Of a stretch of DNA of 64,000 nt, positions 9,301 to 16,547 are shown piece by piece. This DNA is from Actinoallomurus sp963799975. GTDB lineage: Bacteria > Actinomycetota > Actinomycetes > Streptosporangiales > Streptosporangiaceae. Under the pieces are notes generated by a model, which ran no database searches, was not told the origin of the DNA, and saw only the letters and a list, made by a program, of their open reading frames with translations. A program made the position numbers and the translations under genes. Location of the stretch: positions 124,001 to 188,000 of the forward strand of contig CAWCZF010000006.1 of NCBI GenBank assembly GCA_963799975.1. The letters run 5' to 3'. How positions within the stretch are numbered: position 1 is the first letter of the stretch; each line of letters starts with the position of its first letter.

Positions 9301-9833
9301 TGGAGCGCGCCCTCGGCGGCGTGCTGTTCGTGGACGAGGCGTACGCCCTGACGCCGGGTGACTCCGGCCGCGACTACGGGCACGAGGCCATCGCCGAACT
9401 CATCAAGCTGATGGAGGAGCACCGCGCCGACCTCGTCGTCATCGTGGCCGGCTACGAGGGGCCGATGCTGCGGTTCCTGGACTTCAACCCCGGGCTCGCC
9501 TCGCGGTTCCCCCGTGTGCTGCGCTTCCCCGACTACACCGACGACGAGCTGGTGGCGATCTTCGAGGTGATGGCGGCCGAGGCCGGCTTCGCGCTCGGCG
9601 AGGGCGTGCTGGACGCCGTACGCCGGCGCCTGCGCACGGCGGCGCGCGGGGAGTCCTTCGGCAACGCACGGCTGATGCGCAACGACCTGGACCGGTCGAT
9701 CGCGTTGCAGGCGCAGCGCATCACCGGCGGGGAGCGGCCTCCGGTCGCCGACATCGGCCTCCTGCGCGTGGAGGACCTGCCGGCCGACGAGGGGACCGGG
9801 ACCGCCGACGACAACCTCGGGCAATATCTGTGA
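6309..9833 (+). CDS. Large AAA+ ATPase with three P-loop modules (SpoVK/CbbX-like)
   Basis: A 1174-residue cytoplasmic protein. Residues 1 to about 380 match nothing I recognise. A first P-loop GPEGTGKG lies at 415-422 with a degenerate Walker B (VIDGLDR near 476). Two CbbX/SpoVK/EccA-type AAA+ modules follow, at about 635-880 and 910-1160. Module two has Walker A GGAGTGKS (672-679), but Walker B reads LAINDAH, so the catalytic Glu is Ala737. Module three is complete: GNPGTAKT (946-953) and LFVDEAY with Asp1009 and Glu1010. Only the last module is expected to hydrolyse ATP efficiently. The GTG start follows a 110-base spacer. Such proteins remodel partner complexes; no ESX gene cluster adjoins it, so the partner is unknown. 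Confidence 0.85.
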   Translation: MSAPRLPQHLELLLTDEPLLDVYSHGPWRVPDGLYDEVRERAREFDGDERAKELSSGLSDFYGAGTSAAGAELWSLLTFLLGASAIRAGSRGDIDYELFSTFLAKPEPPVRDPHAWFSQGGRLRPPGLWLVENVGDDADRRATMLTLAREALDVLAGIEPVERRRQAMIDLYERRAADPEARAADLSTPQGELERLWAADVPADILAVLPELAGPVGYLGWACSGLLAAHERLLSAVPGHDSADVALARLLLQAEVPAVSAELAFAVGLERYEAVQEHYQRLAEGFRVESWQTEVRSWLARGLVSGEADACRGWLDMALRVTGCVQGLPDSAVSPKCRVPVRGFQMDLRRLFQATTVVNPLATAFAGPAPAEESRAAAAAEEVANDVVGQPDLVAAVTDVLRPDPARPVRLLISGPEGTGKGTAVRTLEEALMARGDVRETVWVSDQVFANLHVSDTLLYFLARVRECLEGRLLVIDGLDRILGFDNCGTAFAEELRRALERHPKLHVVVLCRVGGDRRIFDANPALHQHFRVARTQEFGEDAYAELFRRAVARRQATAARETAVTAGVLLSRTPPLLNLRGARLVEYLAEQSVAAAAARGESEVAPVDLPQRVIAGGVAHADPMAELDSCVGLGSVKSEVRLLVAEAEAARLRREAGMPVAARPKHIVFSGGAGTGKSKVARILGRIYAELGVLSSGHLVEVDRSDLVGEYVSESGPRVRRAVERAHGGVLAINDAHNLMPGESPRNREAIDVLLACVQGHPEDLVVVLCGPEGQMNGLLKSDSELSAFFPKRLRFPVLAEDELIEIFQAKAADAGFALREGVLDRVRELVHGSTRDSNVGNARAMINLLDRAVAMQSRRVLDDGVLTDDESLDEILAADIPGTLIASGHVDLPGDPLAEIEKLIGLDAVKQEVHLLVAEAKAEQLRRDAGIPIAPPTRHMVFTGNPGTAKTTMARLLAAVYAKLGLLSSGHLVEVSRADLVGEYIGQTAPKMRAVVERALGGVLFVDEAYALTPGDSGRDYGHEAIAELIKLMEEHRADLVVIVAGYEGPMLRFLDFNPGLASRFPRVLRFPDYTDDELVAIFEVMAAEAGFALGEGVLDAVRRRLRTAARGESFGNARLMRNDLDRSIALQAQRITGGERPPVADIGLLRVEDLPADEGTGTADDNLGQYL

Positions 9834-9960
9834 CGGACCGGGGCCTCGCCCGTACCGCTGCGGTGTGAGCCGCCGCCCGCCGGCGGAATGACGGTCCCCG
9901 CGAGGGAATCACTCGCGAAGCTGACGCGCCGATTCGTCCGGAACCTCTACGGTTGCTGCC

Positions 9961-11004
9961 ATGAGCGACTGGGCGGATCATGGGCGGGGCGGCGCGACGC
10001 CGTACGCCGACGGCGGGCGGGCCTACGAACGCGGCGGCGGCGAGGTCGTGGGCGGCCGGCGGCGCCGTCGCTGGCCGCGCATCCTCCTGATCGTCGTCGT
10101 GGTGCTGCTGGTCCTGGTGGTCGGCGGGTACTTCTACCTCGACTCGCGGCTGAACCGCATCGACGTGTTCTCCGACTACGCGGGGCGGCCGGGCGACACT
10201 CCGGGCACGAACTGGCTGGTCGTCGGCTCCGACAGCCGCGAGGGCCTGTCGAGCGCGGAGCGTAGGAAGCTCGCCACCGGCAAGGCCGCCGGGAAGCGCA
10301 CCGACTCCATGATGTTGCTGCACGTCGGCGACCACGGCACGACCCTGGTCAGCCTGCCACGCGACTCCTACGTCCCGATCCCGGGGCATGACCCGAACAA
10401 GCTCAACGCCGCGTACGCCTTCGGTGGTCCCAAGCTGCTCGTCCGCACGGTCGAGCAGGCCACCAAGATCCACATCGACCACTACGCGGAGATCGGCTTC
10501 GCCGGGTTCGTCGGCATGGTCGACTCGGTCGGCGGGGTCACGATGTGCATTCCCCAGCCGATCAAGGACAAGGCCGCGGGCCTCGACCTGAAGGCCGGCT
10601 GCCAGAAGCTCGACGGCCCGCAGGCCCTGGGCTTCGTGCGTACCCGCCATGCGTTCGCCAGCCAGGACCTCCAGCGGGTGCAGAACCAGCGCAAGTTCCT
10701 GGCCGCGCTGACCCACAAGGCGACGAGCCCCGGCACGCTGCTCAACCCGTTCCGCATCGTGCCGTTCGTGCTCCGCTCCACCGACGACTTCTCGGTGGAT
10801 CAGGGCGACCACCTGTACAACCTGGCGGGCTTCGCCTGGGCGATGCGCGGCCTGAGCAAGGGTGACGGCCTCACCACGACGGTCCCGCTCGGCGGGAACG
10901 GCTACTCGCCGAGCGTCGGCGCGTACATCACGTGGAGCCCGACGCGCTCGGCCGAGCTCTTCCGCGCCCTGCGCGAGGACCAGCCGGTGCCCAAGGGCCT
11001 TTGA
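9961..11004 (+). CDS. LytR-CpsA-Psr (LCP) family cell-wall ligase
   Basis: A 347-residue membrane-anchored enzyme. After a short basic cytoplasmic N-terminus there is one transmembrane helix at about 40-60 (ILLIVVVVLLVLVVGGYFYL), then an extracellular LCP domain: NWLVVGSDSREG, DSMMLLHVGDHGTTLVSLPRDSYVPIPG (Asp/Arg residues that bind pyrophosphate), and DHYAEIGFAGFVGMVDSVGGV. LCP enzymes transfer lipid-linked glycopolymers (teichoic acid, arabinogalactan or capsule) to peptidoglycan. The length and motif order are normal for actinobacterial members. It stands alone, between the AAA+ gene and a short membrane peptide. The polymer substrate cannot be inferred. Confidence 0.93.
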   Translation: MSDWADHGRGGATPYADGGRAYERGGGEVVGGRRRRRWPRILLIVVVVLLVLVVGGYFYLDSRLNRIDVFSDYAGRPGDTPGTNWLVVGSDSREGLSSAERRKLATGKAAGKRTDSMMLLHVGDHGTTLVSLPRDSYVPIPGHDPNKLNAAYAFGGPKLLVRTVEQATKIHIDHYAEIGFAGFVGMVDSVGGVTMCIPQPIKDKAAGLDLKAGCQKLDGPQALGFVRTRHAFASQDLQRVQNQRKFLAALTHKATSPGTLLNPFRIVPFVLRSTDDFSVDQGDHLYNLAGFAWAMRGLSKGDGLTTTVPLGGNGYSPSVGAYITWSPTRSAELFRALREDQPVPKGL

Positions 11005-11167
11005 GCCCGGCCTGCGTGCTCTGCCCGGTCTGCCGGTACGGGCCGGGGCGGCCGTGCCGAATCCTTTGCCGTTCGTGACGGCGGATTTGCGGGTCGCCGT
11101 CGCTGGGGGGACATCCCGCCGGGTAGTTACTTTCTGTATCTCGATCGATACGGGGAGTGACCAAAAT

Positions 11168-11320
11168 ATGAAGAAGGTCGGCAAATGGGGCGCTTTGGGC
11201 TTCCTGGCGTTCTACCTGGTCAGCCAGCCGCACAAGGCGGCGAACGTCGTCCACGGCACCTTGGGCGGGCTCAGCGGCGCCGCGACGTCCCTGTCCAGCT
11301 TCGTGAGTGACCTGCCGTAG
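11168..11320 (+). CDS. Small single-span membrane protein, 50 residues
   Basis: The ATG at 11168 is preceded by GGGGAG at 11152-11157 with ten bases spacing. The peptide begins with a basic MKKVGKWGA, continues with a hydrophobic segment (LGFLAFYLVSQP, residues 10-21), and ends with a Gly/Ser/Ala-rich helix (VVHGTLGGLSGAATSLSSFVSDLP). This layout is common among short, uncharacterised actinomycete membrane proteins. It is too short for reliable homology by eye. The support is the good ribosome site, the internal stop placement and an AT-richer leader (11120-11160). No function is proposed. Confidence 0.55.
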   Translation: MKKVGKWGALGFLAFYLVSQPHKAANVVHGTLGGLSGAATSLSSFVSDLP

Positions 11321-11428
11321 CCGGACTCCGCCGCCCGCCGCTGGCGGGACGTATTCGATCGCGAGGCCGGTGACTGCGGCCGTTCGGCCACCGCTCCCGG
11401 CTCCCGCGCAGGTCCGTATCCGTGACGA

Positions 11429-11640
11429 TCACGGGAGTGATCCGCGCACCCCGGTGACGATCAGTTCGAGGCCGGACTGGAAGGCCAGGTCGCGGCGCTC
11501 CTTGGGCCACGCTTCGACCTTGCGTGCCTGCTCCTCGATGGTGAAGCCGTTGACGTACGCCAGGGCGGCGTCCACGGCGACGACGGCCGTGTCCGGCGGA
11601 ATCCCGGCGGCCGTCAGGGCGGCGACGACGCGCACCTCAC
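11429..11640 (-). pseudogene. Remnant of a TetR-family regulator (C-terminal domain only)
   Basis: On the minus strand about 65 codons encode LTAAGIPPDTAVVAVDAALA, then YVNGFTIEEQARKVEAW and AFQSGLELIVTGVRGSL, which fits the end of the TetR_C (PF02909-type) ligand domain. The similarity stops abruptly near 11640, and there is no DNA-binding domain upstream. The adjoining sequence is instead coding-like on the other strand. I read it as a truncated regulator left by a deletion or recombination. Confidence 0.5.
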
Positions 11641-11843
11641 GCTGGCCAGCGGCGGGAACGGCGCGAACACCGCGATGCGGGACGCCGTACGGCTCGCGGC
11701 CCGGCTGGCCGAGGTCGACCGGGGTCGAGCGCGATCTGGCGTCGGCACTGGGGGAATACCAGCAGGACGTGCTCGAACGCGGGAACGCGGCGGTGGAGCA
11801 CGGCAAGGAGGCGCTGAAGAGGTTCGTCCCGGCCGCCGAGTGA
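11641..11843 (+). pseudogene. Fragment of an unknown gene, frameshifted
   Basis: From 11641 the plus strand encodes GNGANTAMRDAVRLAARLAE in one frame, then near 11721 the sense continues in another: VERDLASALGEYQQDVLERG and GKEALKRFVPAAE, ending at a TGA at 11841-11843. Both pieces look like one helical protein split by a frameshift and lacking its beginning. It abuts the TetR remnant, so 11429-11843 looks like a scar where two broken genes were joined. The parent family is not recognised. Confidence 0.4.
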
Positions 11844-11864
11844 CCGCCCGGGGGTTCCTGGCCC

Positions 11865-13421
11865 TCAGCGGAGCCGCAGGACCTGACCGGCACGCTCGGC
11901 CGGAGGGGAGTCCTCCTCGGCGGCGACGCGCCCGTTCACCACGACCGCGCGCACGCCGGCCGGGTAGCGCTGCGGCTCGGCGTACGTCGCCAGGTCCGCG
12001 ATCCGGCCGGGCGCGAACACCACGACGTCCGCGGCCATGCCCGTACGCAGCTCGCCGCGGTCGCGCAGGCCCGCGCGTGCGGCGGCCGCGGCGGTACACC
12101 GGCGTACCGTCTCCGCCAGGGGCAGCCGTCCGCTCCGCACGTAGTCGCCGAACAGCCGGGGGTAACAGCCGTACGAGCGCGGATGGGGCACCCCGGCGCC
12201 GGTCGGCCCGTACGGATCGAGCGCCTGGCCGTCCGAGCCGATCACCGTGGCCGGGTGCCGCAGCACCGCGAGCAGGTCCTCCTCGCTGCGCCCGCCGGCC
12301 ACCATCATCACCGCGTTGCCGTACTCGCCGAGCAGGTCCAGGGCGGCCGCCGACCCGCCCAGGGCGGCCACGGTGCGCCCGGTCACCCCCGGCCGGTCGG
12401 CGGGAAGCCGGCTGACGGTGATGTCGGACCACTCGGTGGGCAGGTCGCGCCACTCCGCCCGCACCCGTTCGCGTACGGCCGGGCCGGCCAGCCGCTCGCG
12501 CATCGCGGTCTGTCCGCCGGCCTGAGCCCAGGCGGGCAGCAGCTGCGAAAGCGGGGCGTTCCCGGCGAGGTAGGGATAGACGTCGGCGGCCACGTCGACG
12601 CCGCGTTCGCGCGCGGCGTCGATCAGTTCGAGGGCGCGGGCGGCCTTGCCCCAGTTGCGGCGGCCGACCGCGATCAGGTGGGAGATCTGGGTACGGCAGC
12701 CGGTGGCCTCGGCGACCCGCAGCACCTCGCGCACCGAGTCCAGCAGGTGGTCGCCATAGTCGCGGATGTGCCAGGCGAACAACCGGTCGCGACCCGCCGC
12801 CGTACGTGCCAGGGCGGTCAGCTCGTCCTCGCGGGCGAAGGTGAGCGGCGCGTACATCAGGCCGGTCGAGGCGCCGGCCGCGCCCGCGTCGAGCGCGTCG
12901 CCGAGCAGTCCGCACATCCGGTCCAGCTCGGCGGGCGTCGCCGCGCGGTCCGCGAAGCCGACCACACCGGCACGCAGCGGGATGTGCGCGACGAGCGCGA
13001 CGACGTTGACCGCCGTACGCGCGGCGGCCAGCGCGTCCAGGTGGCCGGGCAGGTCCGTCCAGTCCCAGGCCACCGCCGGGTCGAGGTCGAGGTAGCCCGC
13101 CGCACCCCGCAGCGCCCCGGCGTCGCCGAGCACCGGGGCGACGCCGAGGCCGCAGTTCCCGATCACCTCGGTGGTGACGCCCTGGCGGACCTTGCTGCGT
13201 GCGGCCGGACTGGACAGCAACGTCAGGTCCGAGTGGGTGTGCAGATCGACGAACCCCGGGCACACGACGTGCCCGCTCGCGTCGAGGACCCGCGCGGCGT
13301 CCCGGCCATCGAGGTCGCCCACGGCCTCGATCCGCCCGCCGGAGATCGCGACGTCGGCCGTGCGCCCGGGCGCGCCGGTGCCGTCCACGACGGTGCCGCC
13401 GCGGATCAGCAGGTCGGTCAT
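11865..13421 (-). CDS. N-acyl-D-amino-acid deacylase (amidohydrolase superfamily)
   Basis: A 518-residue cytoplasmic hydrolase. It starts with the composite beta-sandwich typical of this group (MTDLLIRGGTVVDGTGAPG), then the metal motif PGFVDLHTHSDLTL (HxH, residues 58-62), IGNCGLGVAP (the Cys metal ligand of D-aminoacylases near 94), QISHLIAVG (His) and the C-terminal YGCYPRLFG and GMAADVVVF stretches. The family releases D-amino acids from N-acyl forms. The ATG start fits the family. The gene lies 30 bases upstream, in transcription order, from nothing coupled; DUF427 precedes it on the same strand and the two may be co-transcribed. Confidence 0.88.
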   Translation of the reverse strand: MTDLLIRGGTVVDGTGAPGRTADVAISGGRIEAVGDLDGRDAARVLDASGHVVCPGFVDLHTHSDLTLLSSPAARSKVRQGVTTEVIGNCGLGVAPVLGDAGALRGAAGYLDLDPAVAWDWTDLPGHLDALAAARTAVNVVALVAHIPLRAGVVGFADRAATPAELDRMCGLLGDALDAGAAGASTGLMYAPLTFAREDELTALARTAAGRDRLFAWHIRDYGDHLLDSVREVLRVAEATGCRTQISHLIAVGRRNWGKAARALELIDAARERGVDVAADVYPYLAGNAPLSQLLPAWAQAGGQTAMRERLAGPAVRERVRAEWRDLPTEWSDITVSRLPADRPGVTGRTVAALGGSAAALDLLGEYGNAVMMVAGGRSEEDLLAVLRHPATVIGSDGQALDPYGPTGAGVPHPRSYGCYPRLFGDYVRSGRLPLAETVRRCTAAAAARAGLRDRGELRTGMAADVVVFAPGRIADLATYAEPQRYPAGVRAVVVNGRVAAEEDSPPAERAGQVLRLR

Positions 13422-13451
13422 CGGGCCGGGCCGCCGGGCCGGCCGGTCATC

Positions 13452-13817
13452 TCAGGCCGTCGCCCCGTTGACCTTGAGCGTGACCTCGGACTTCTCCGCC
13501 CAGAACGCGAGCCGGCCGGCGATCTCGCTCACCCGCGAGAGCGGCTCGGGATAGGCCCAGACCGCGTCCTCGACCAGGCCGTCGCCGGTGTCCACCGACC
13601 AGTAGACCGCGTCGCCCTTGAACGGGCAGTGCGACGTCGTCGTGGACACCTGGAGCAGATCCATCCGTACGTCTTCGGGGTCCAGGTAGTAACGCGCCGG
13701 CAAGCCGGTCTCGGTGAGCACCAGCGCACGTGAGGAGGTCGCGACGACCTTGTCCTTCACCCGCACCACGACCTCGTCCGAACCAGGCTTGACCTCGATG
13801 TCGTGTCCTTTGCTCAT
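13452..13817 (-). CDS. DUF427 family protein
   Basis: A 121-residue protein of the DUF427 family: VVVRVKDKVVATSSRALVL, then LPARYYLDPEDVRMDLL, the signature STTTSHCPFKGDAVYWSV, and VWAYPEPL. The fold is a compact beta barrel whose conserved Tyr, His, Cys and Lys residues line a pocket; the biochemical role is unknown. The ATG at 13817 (MSKGHDIEV) is chosen because the family begins there; an in-frame ATG at 13838 would add seven residues. It sits just upstream of the D-aminoacylase gene on the same strand. Confidence 0.85.
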   Translation of the reverse strand: MSKGHDIEVKPGSDEVVVRVKDKVVATSSRALVLTETGLPARYYLDPEDVRMDLLQVSTTTSHCPFKGDAVYWSVDTGDGLVEDAVWAYPEPLSRVSEIAGRLAFWAEKSEVTLKVNGATA

Positions 13818-13884
13818 GACACCGATCCCACCAGACATCGCCCCCGGCCGCCAGCCCGACCTCCGCGGTTGACCGGGCCGGTGC

Positions 13885-14763
13885 TCAGGAGCCGTCGGCC
13901 AGCAGGTCGACGAGCCGCGCCGCGTTCCGCTGTGCGTAGTCCTGGTAGCAGTTGTTGAAGAGCACGTGCGTCGTCTCGGCCTCCTCGGCGAGGGTGCGCA
14001 CCTTCGGTGCCAGCTCCGTCAGTTCCTCGTCGCGGTAGAGGTAGCCGAACCGGTCGTAGATGTTCTTGCTCGTCCACTTGTCCGAGTGCCCGTGCAGGCG
14101 TACGACGGCCAGGTCGGACGTCGCGGCGAAGACCGGCGGGATCGAGCTGGTGTGGCCCTGCGGCATGTCCACGCTCACGTACGGCACGGCGTAGCGGCGC
14201 AGGAAGTCCAGCGTCTCCTCCTGGTTCTCCTCGCTCATCCAGGTCTTGTTGCGGAACTCCACGCAGATCCGCATCGGGTCGCAGCGGCGCTTGGCCTCCA
14301 GGATGTACTCCTTGTTGTGCCGCCCGATCGGGAACCACTGCGGGAACTGGAACAGCAGCGCCGTCAGCTTCCCGGCCTCGTGCAGCGGCCACAGCGCGTC
14401 CAGGAACCGCTGCCAGACCTGCTCGATGACCTCCTCCGGCACGTCGCGCAGGTAGACGTTCTTCTTGTCCGGGACCTTGTCCCGCAGGTCCTTGTAGAGC
14501 GCTCCCGGCCGCGTCGGATGCTGGGTGAGCAGCGAGAACGCCTTCACGTTGAACGTGAAGTCCGCGGGCGTACGGTCGCGCCAGTAGCCGACCGTGCGCT
14601 CGGCGGGCGGTGCGTAGTACGTGGCGTCGACCTCGACCAGTGGAAACCGGGACGCGTAGTGGTGCAGGCGCTGCTCGGCGGTCTTCACCTCCGGCGGATA
14701 CCAGCCGGACTCGAGCAGCGTCTTGTCCGTCCAGGAGGCGGTGCCGACGCGAATGTCGCTCAT
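13885..14763 (-). CDS. DUF72 family TIM-barrel protein
   Basis: A 292-residue DUF72 (YecE-like) protein. Landmarks are IRVGTASWTDKTLL at the start, LVEVDATYYAPP, FTFNVKAFSLLTQH, LTALLFQFPQWF, ICVEFRNKTWM, YVSVDMPQGHTSS, VVRLHGHS and a C-terminal HVLFNNCYQDYAQRNA. The fold is a TIM barrel; the activity is not established. The frame is open further upstream, but the homology starts at this ATG. A -10-like TACATT (14776-14771) ends seven bases before it, suggesting a leaderless message. It is divergent from the glutathione peroxidase gene. Confidence 0.88.
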   Translation of the reverse strand: MSDIRVGTASWTDKTLLESGWYPPEVKTAEQRLHHYASRFPLVEVDATYYAPPAERTVGYWRDRTPADFTFNVKAFSLLTQHPTRPGALYKDLRDKVPDKKNVYLRDVPEEVIEQVWQRFLDALWPLHEAGKLTALLFQFPQWFPIGRHNKEYILEAKRRCDPMRICVEFRNKTWMSEENQEETLDFLRRYAVPYVSVDMPQGHTSSIPPVFAATSDLAVVRLHGHSDKWTSKNIYDRFGYLYRDEELTELAPKVRTLAEEAETTHVLFNNCYQDYAQRNAARLVDLLADGS

Positions 14764-14802
14764 GGAGTCCAATGTATGCAGGCCAGGGTTAGGATCGGCC
14801 TC

Positions 14803-15288
14803 GTGCCGATCTATGACGTAGATATCGAACGTTTGCAAGGCGGATCCGCTGACCTGGCCCGATACCGCGGCACCACGGTTCTGGTGGTGAACGTCGCCTC
14901 CCGGTGCGGCCTCACGCCCCAGTACGCGGGGCTGCAACGGCTACAGGACACCTACGGCGAGCGCGGCCTCACCGTGCTGGGCGTGCCGTGCAACCAGTTC
15001 ATGGAGCAGGAGCCGGGCACCGCCGGCGAGATCGCCGAGTTCTGTTCGGCGAACTACGGCGTGACGTTCCCGCTGACCGAGAAAGTGGAGGTCAACGGGC
15101 CCGGCCGGCATCCGCTGTACGCCGAGCTGGTCACCACGCCGGACGCCTCGGGGCACACCGGCGACATCCGGTGGAACTTCGAGAAGTTCCTGGTCGCACC
15201 GGACGGCACGGTCGCGGCCCGGTTCGACCCGCAGACCGAGCCCGGTGCGGACGAGGTCGTACAGGCGATCGAGAAGACGCTGCCCTGA
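14803..15288 (+). CDS. Glutathione peroxidase-family thiol peroxidase
   Basis: A 161-residue peroxidase. The peroxidatic Cys lies in NVASRCGLTPQYAGLQ (near residue 34), the second conserved stretch is LGVPCNQFMEQEPGT (Gln and possible resolving Cys), and WNFEKFL carries the family Trp. Members of this cysteine (non-selenium) type reduce peroxides with thioredoxin or, in actinomycetes, possibly mycothiol systems. The GTG at 14803 follows a -10-like TAGGAT (14790-14795) by seven bases, so it may be leaderless. The LOG-like gene follows with an overlap at the stop. Confidence 0.9.
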   Translation: MPIYDVDIERLQGGSADLARYRGTTVLVVNVASRCGLTPQYAGLQRLQDTYGERGLTVLGVPCNQFMEQEPGTAGEIAEFCSANYGVTFPLTEKVEVNGPGRHPLYAELVTTPDASGHTGDIRWNFEKFLVAPDGTVAARFDPQTEPGADEVVQAIEKTLP

Positions 15289-15755
15289 TCCAGGTCGCGG
15301 TCTGCGGTCCGGGCGACTGCACCGAGGCCGAACGCCGCGACGCCCGCGAGGTCGGCCGCCTCCTCGCCGTGCGCGGCGCGGTCGTGCTCTGCGGCGGCTA
15401 CACCGGCGTGATGGCGGCGGTGACCGAGGGCGCCGGCTCGGCCGGCGGCACGGTCGTCGGCGTGCTGTCCGGCGCGGAGCGCGCCGAGGCGCACCCCGGG
15501 CTGACCGCCGCGGTCGCCACCGACATGGGCCAGGCGCGCAACGCCGCCCTGGTGACCTCCGCCGACGCCGTCATCGTGATCGGCGGGTCCTGGGGGACGC
15601 TGTCGGAGCTGGCCCTCGCGATGCGCCGCGGCGGCGTGCCCGTGATCCAGCTCGGCGGCTGGCGCGTCCACGACGCGGACGGCCGCCTGATCCCCGGCCC
15701 GCGGTACGCGGCCTCGCCCGAGGAGGCCCTGAGCCTGACCGGCCTGTGGCACTGA
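15285..15755 (+). CDS. TIGR00725/LOG-like Rossmann protein, apparent CTG start
   Basis: About 156 residues: a nucleotide/phosphate-binding start IQVAVCGPGDCTEAERRDA, then VLCGGYTGVMAAVTEGA, NAALVTSADAVIVIGGSWGT and LSELALAMRRGGVPVIQLGG. This is the small TIGR00725-type branch of the lysine-decarboxylase-like (LOG) superfamily. True LOG enzymes have PGGxGTxxE; here it reads GGSWGTLSE, so phosphoribohydrolase activity is possible but not certain. No ATG, GTG or TTG lies in frame before the conserved N-terminus. The best start is CTG at 15285, which overlaps the peroxidase stop as CTGA. The next GTG (15369) would delete the first strand and loop. Confidence 0.75.
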   Translation: MIQVAVCGPGDCTEAERRDAREVGRLLAVRGAVVLCGGYTGVMAAVTEGAGSAGGTVVGVLSGAERAEAHPGLTAAVATDMGQARNAALVTSADAVIVIGGSWGTLSELALAMRRGGVPVIQLGGWRVHDADGRLIPGPRYAASPEEALSLTGLWH

Positions 15756-15797
15756 TCCGCCGCCCCGCCGGTCTCTGGCGCGCCGCGCGGACCGCCT

Positions 15798-15892
15798 GAT
15801 CCGGGCGAGCCGGACGGCCTGGTCAGGCGATCAAGCCTTTGATCCGGGCGAGCGGGTCTTGGTCAGGCGAGCAGGGCTTTGATCCGGGCGAG
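15798..15892. repeat. Tandem duplication of a gene 3' end
   Basis: GATCCGGGCGAG occurs at 15798, 15841 and 15881, and GGTCAGGCGA at 15821 and 15861. The unit (about 40-43 bases) corresponds to the last ten codons plus stop of the minus-strand gene at 15863-16441, repeated twice beyond its present stop. It is a small tandem array created from the gene end. Confidence 0.8.
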
Positions 15893-16441
15893 TGAGTCGG
15901 CTCCGGCCAGTTCGACCTGCGGCACCGGGCCCGCGGCGAGGCGGTCGGCGAGCGCCGAGACCGCCTCGGCGCGGCAGCCGGCGTACTCCTCCTCGGCGCC
16001 CTCCGGTACGCGTCCGTCCAGCAGCCCGGCGACCTCGGTCAGCGCGAGGTGGCCGGCATCGCGCGCCAGGCCGGGACCGGCCGTGCGCTCCAGCCGCCCG
16101 TACGCGCTGACCAACCGTCGTACGGACGGGGCCGACACGTCGAGCAGGAGGCCGTGGCCGAGGATCCGCGCGCGGCGGCGGTCGGCACGACGGCGCAGGG
16201 CGAGCAGCAGCGCGGCGTGCGCGGGCAGCGCGAGGCCGAGGGCGAGACAGGCGACGGCCACGACGCTCAGCCAGCTCGGCAGACCCGCCAGCAGCACCGC
16301 GCCGAGCAGGAGCCCGCCGCCGGCGGCCAGTACGAGCTCGGGCAAGCCGATCAGGTCCGGCCCGGATTCGCCCGCCGCCTCGGTGTCCGGTACGTCGACG
16401 AGTGGACCGGGCCGGTGCGGGACGATGACCTGCGACGTCAT
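15863..16441 (-). CDS. Two-span membrane protein of unknown function
   Basis: A 192-residue protein with an acidic N-terminus (residues 1-32), two adjacent transmembrane helices at about 33-52 (LVLAAGGGLLLGAVLLAG) and 56-80 (SVVAVACLALGLALPAHAAL), an Arg-rich stop-transfer (RRRADRRRA), and a soluble helical C-terminal half (EYAGCRAEAVSALADRLA). I do not recognise the family. The ATG at 16441 is preceded by GATAAT (16453-16448) with six bases between, a good leaderless promoter. Its stop lies within a tandem duplication of its own 3' end. Confidence 0.65.
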   Translation of the reverse strand: MTSQVIVPHRPGPLVDVPDTEAAGESGPDLIGLPELVLAAGGGLLLGAVLLAGLPSWLSVVAVACLALGLALPAHAALLLALRRRADRRRARILGHGLLLDVSAPSVRRLVSAYGRLERTAGPGLARDAGHLALTEVAGLLDGRVPEGAEEEYAGCRAEAVSALADRLAAGPVPQVELAGADSLARIKALLA

Positions 16442-16547
16442 GATCCCATTATCGCCAGGACGACGCCGGATCCGGGGAACTGGGCAACCACGCGGTATCT
16501 CCTTGACCCAATATCTGATATGTCCATTAGGGAAAGGTGGCGAGCAA

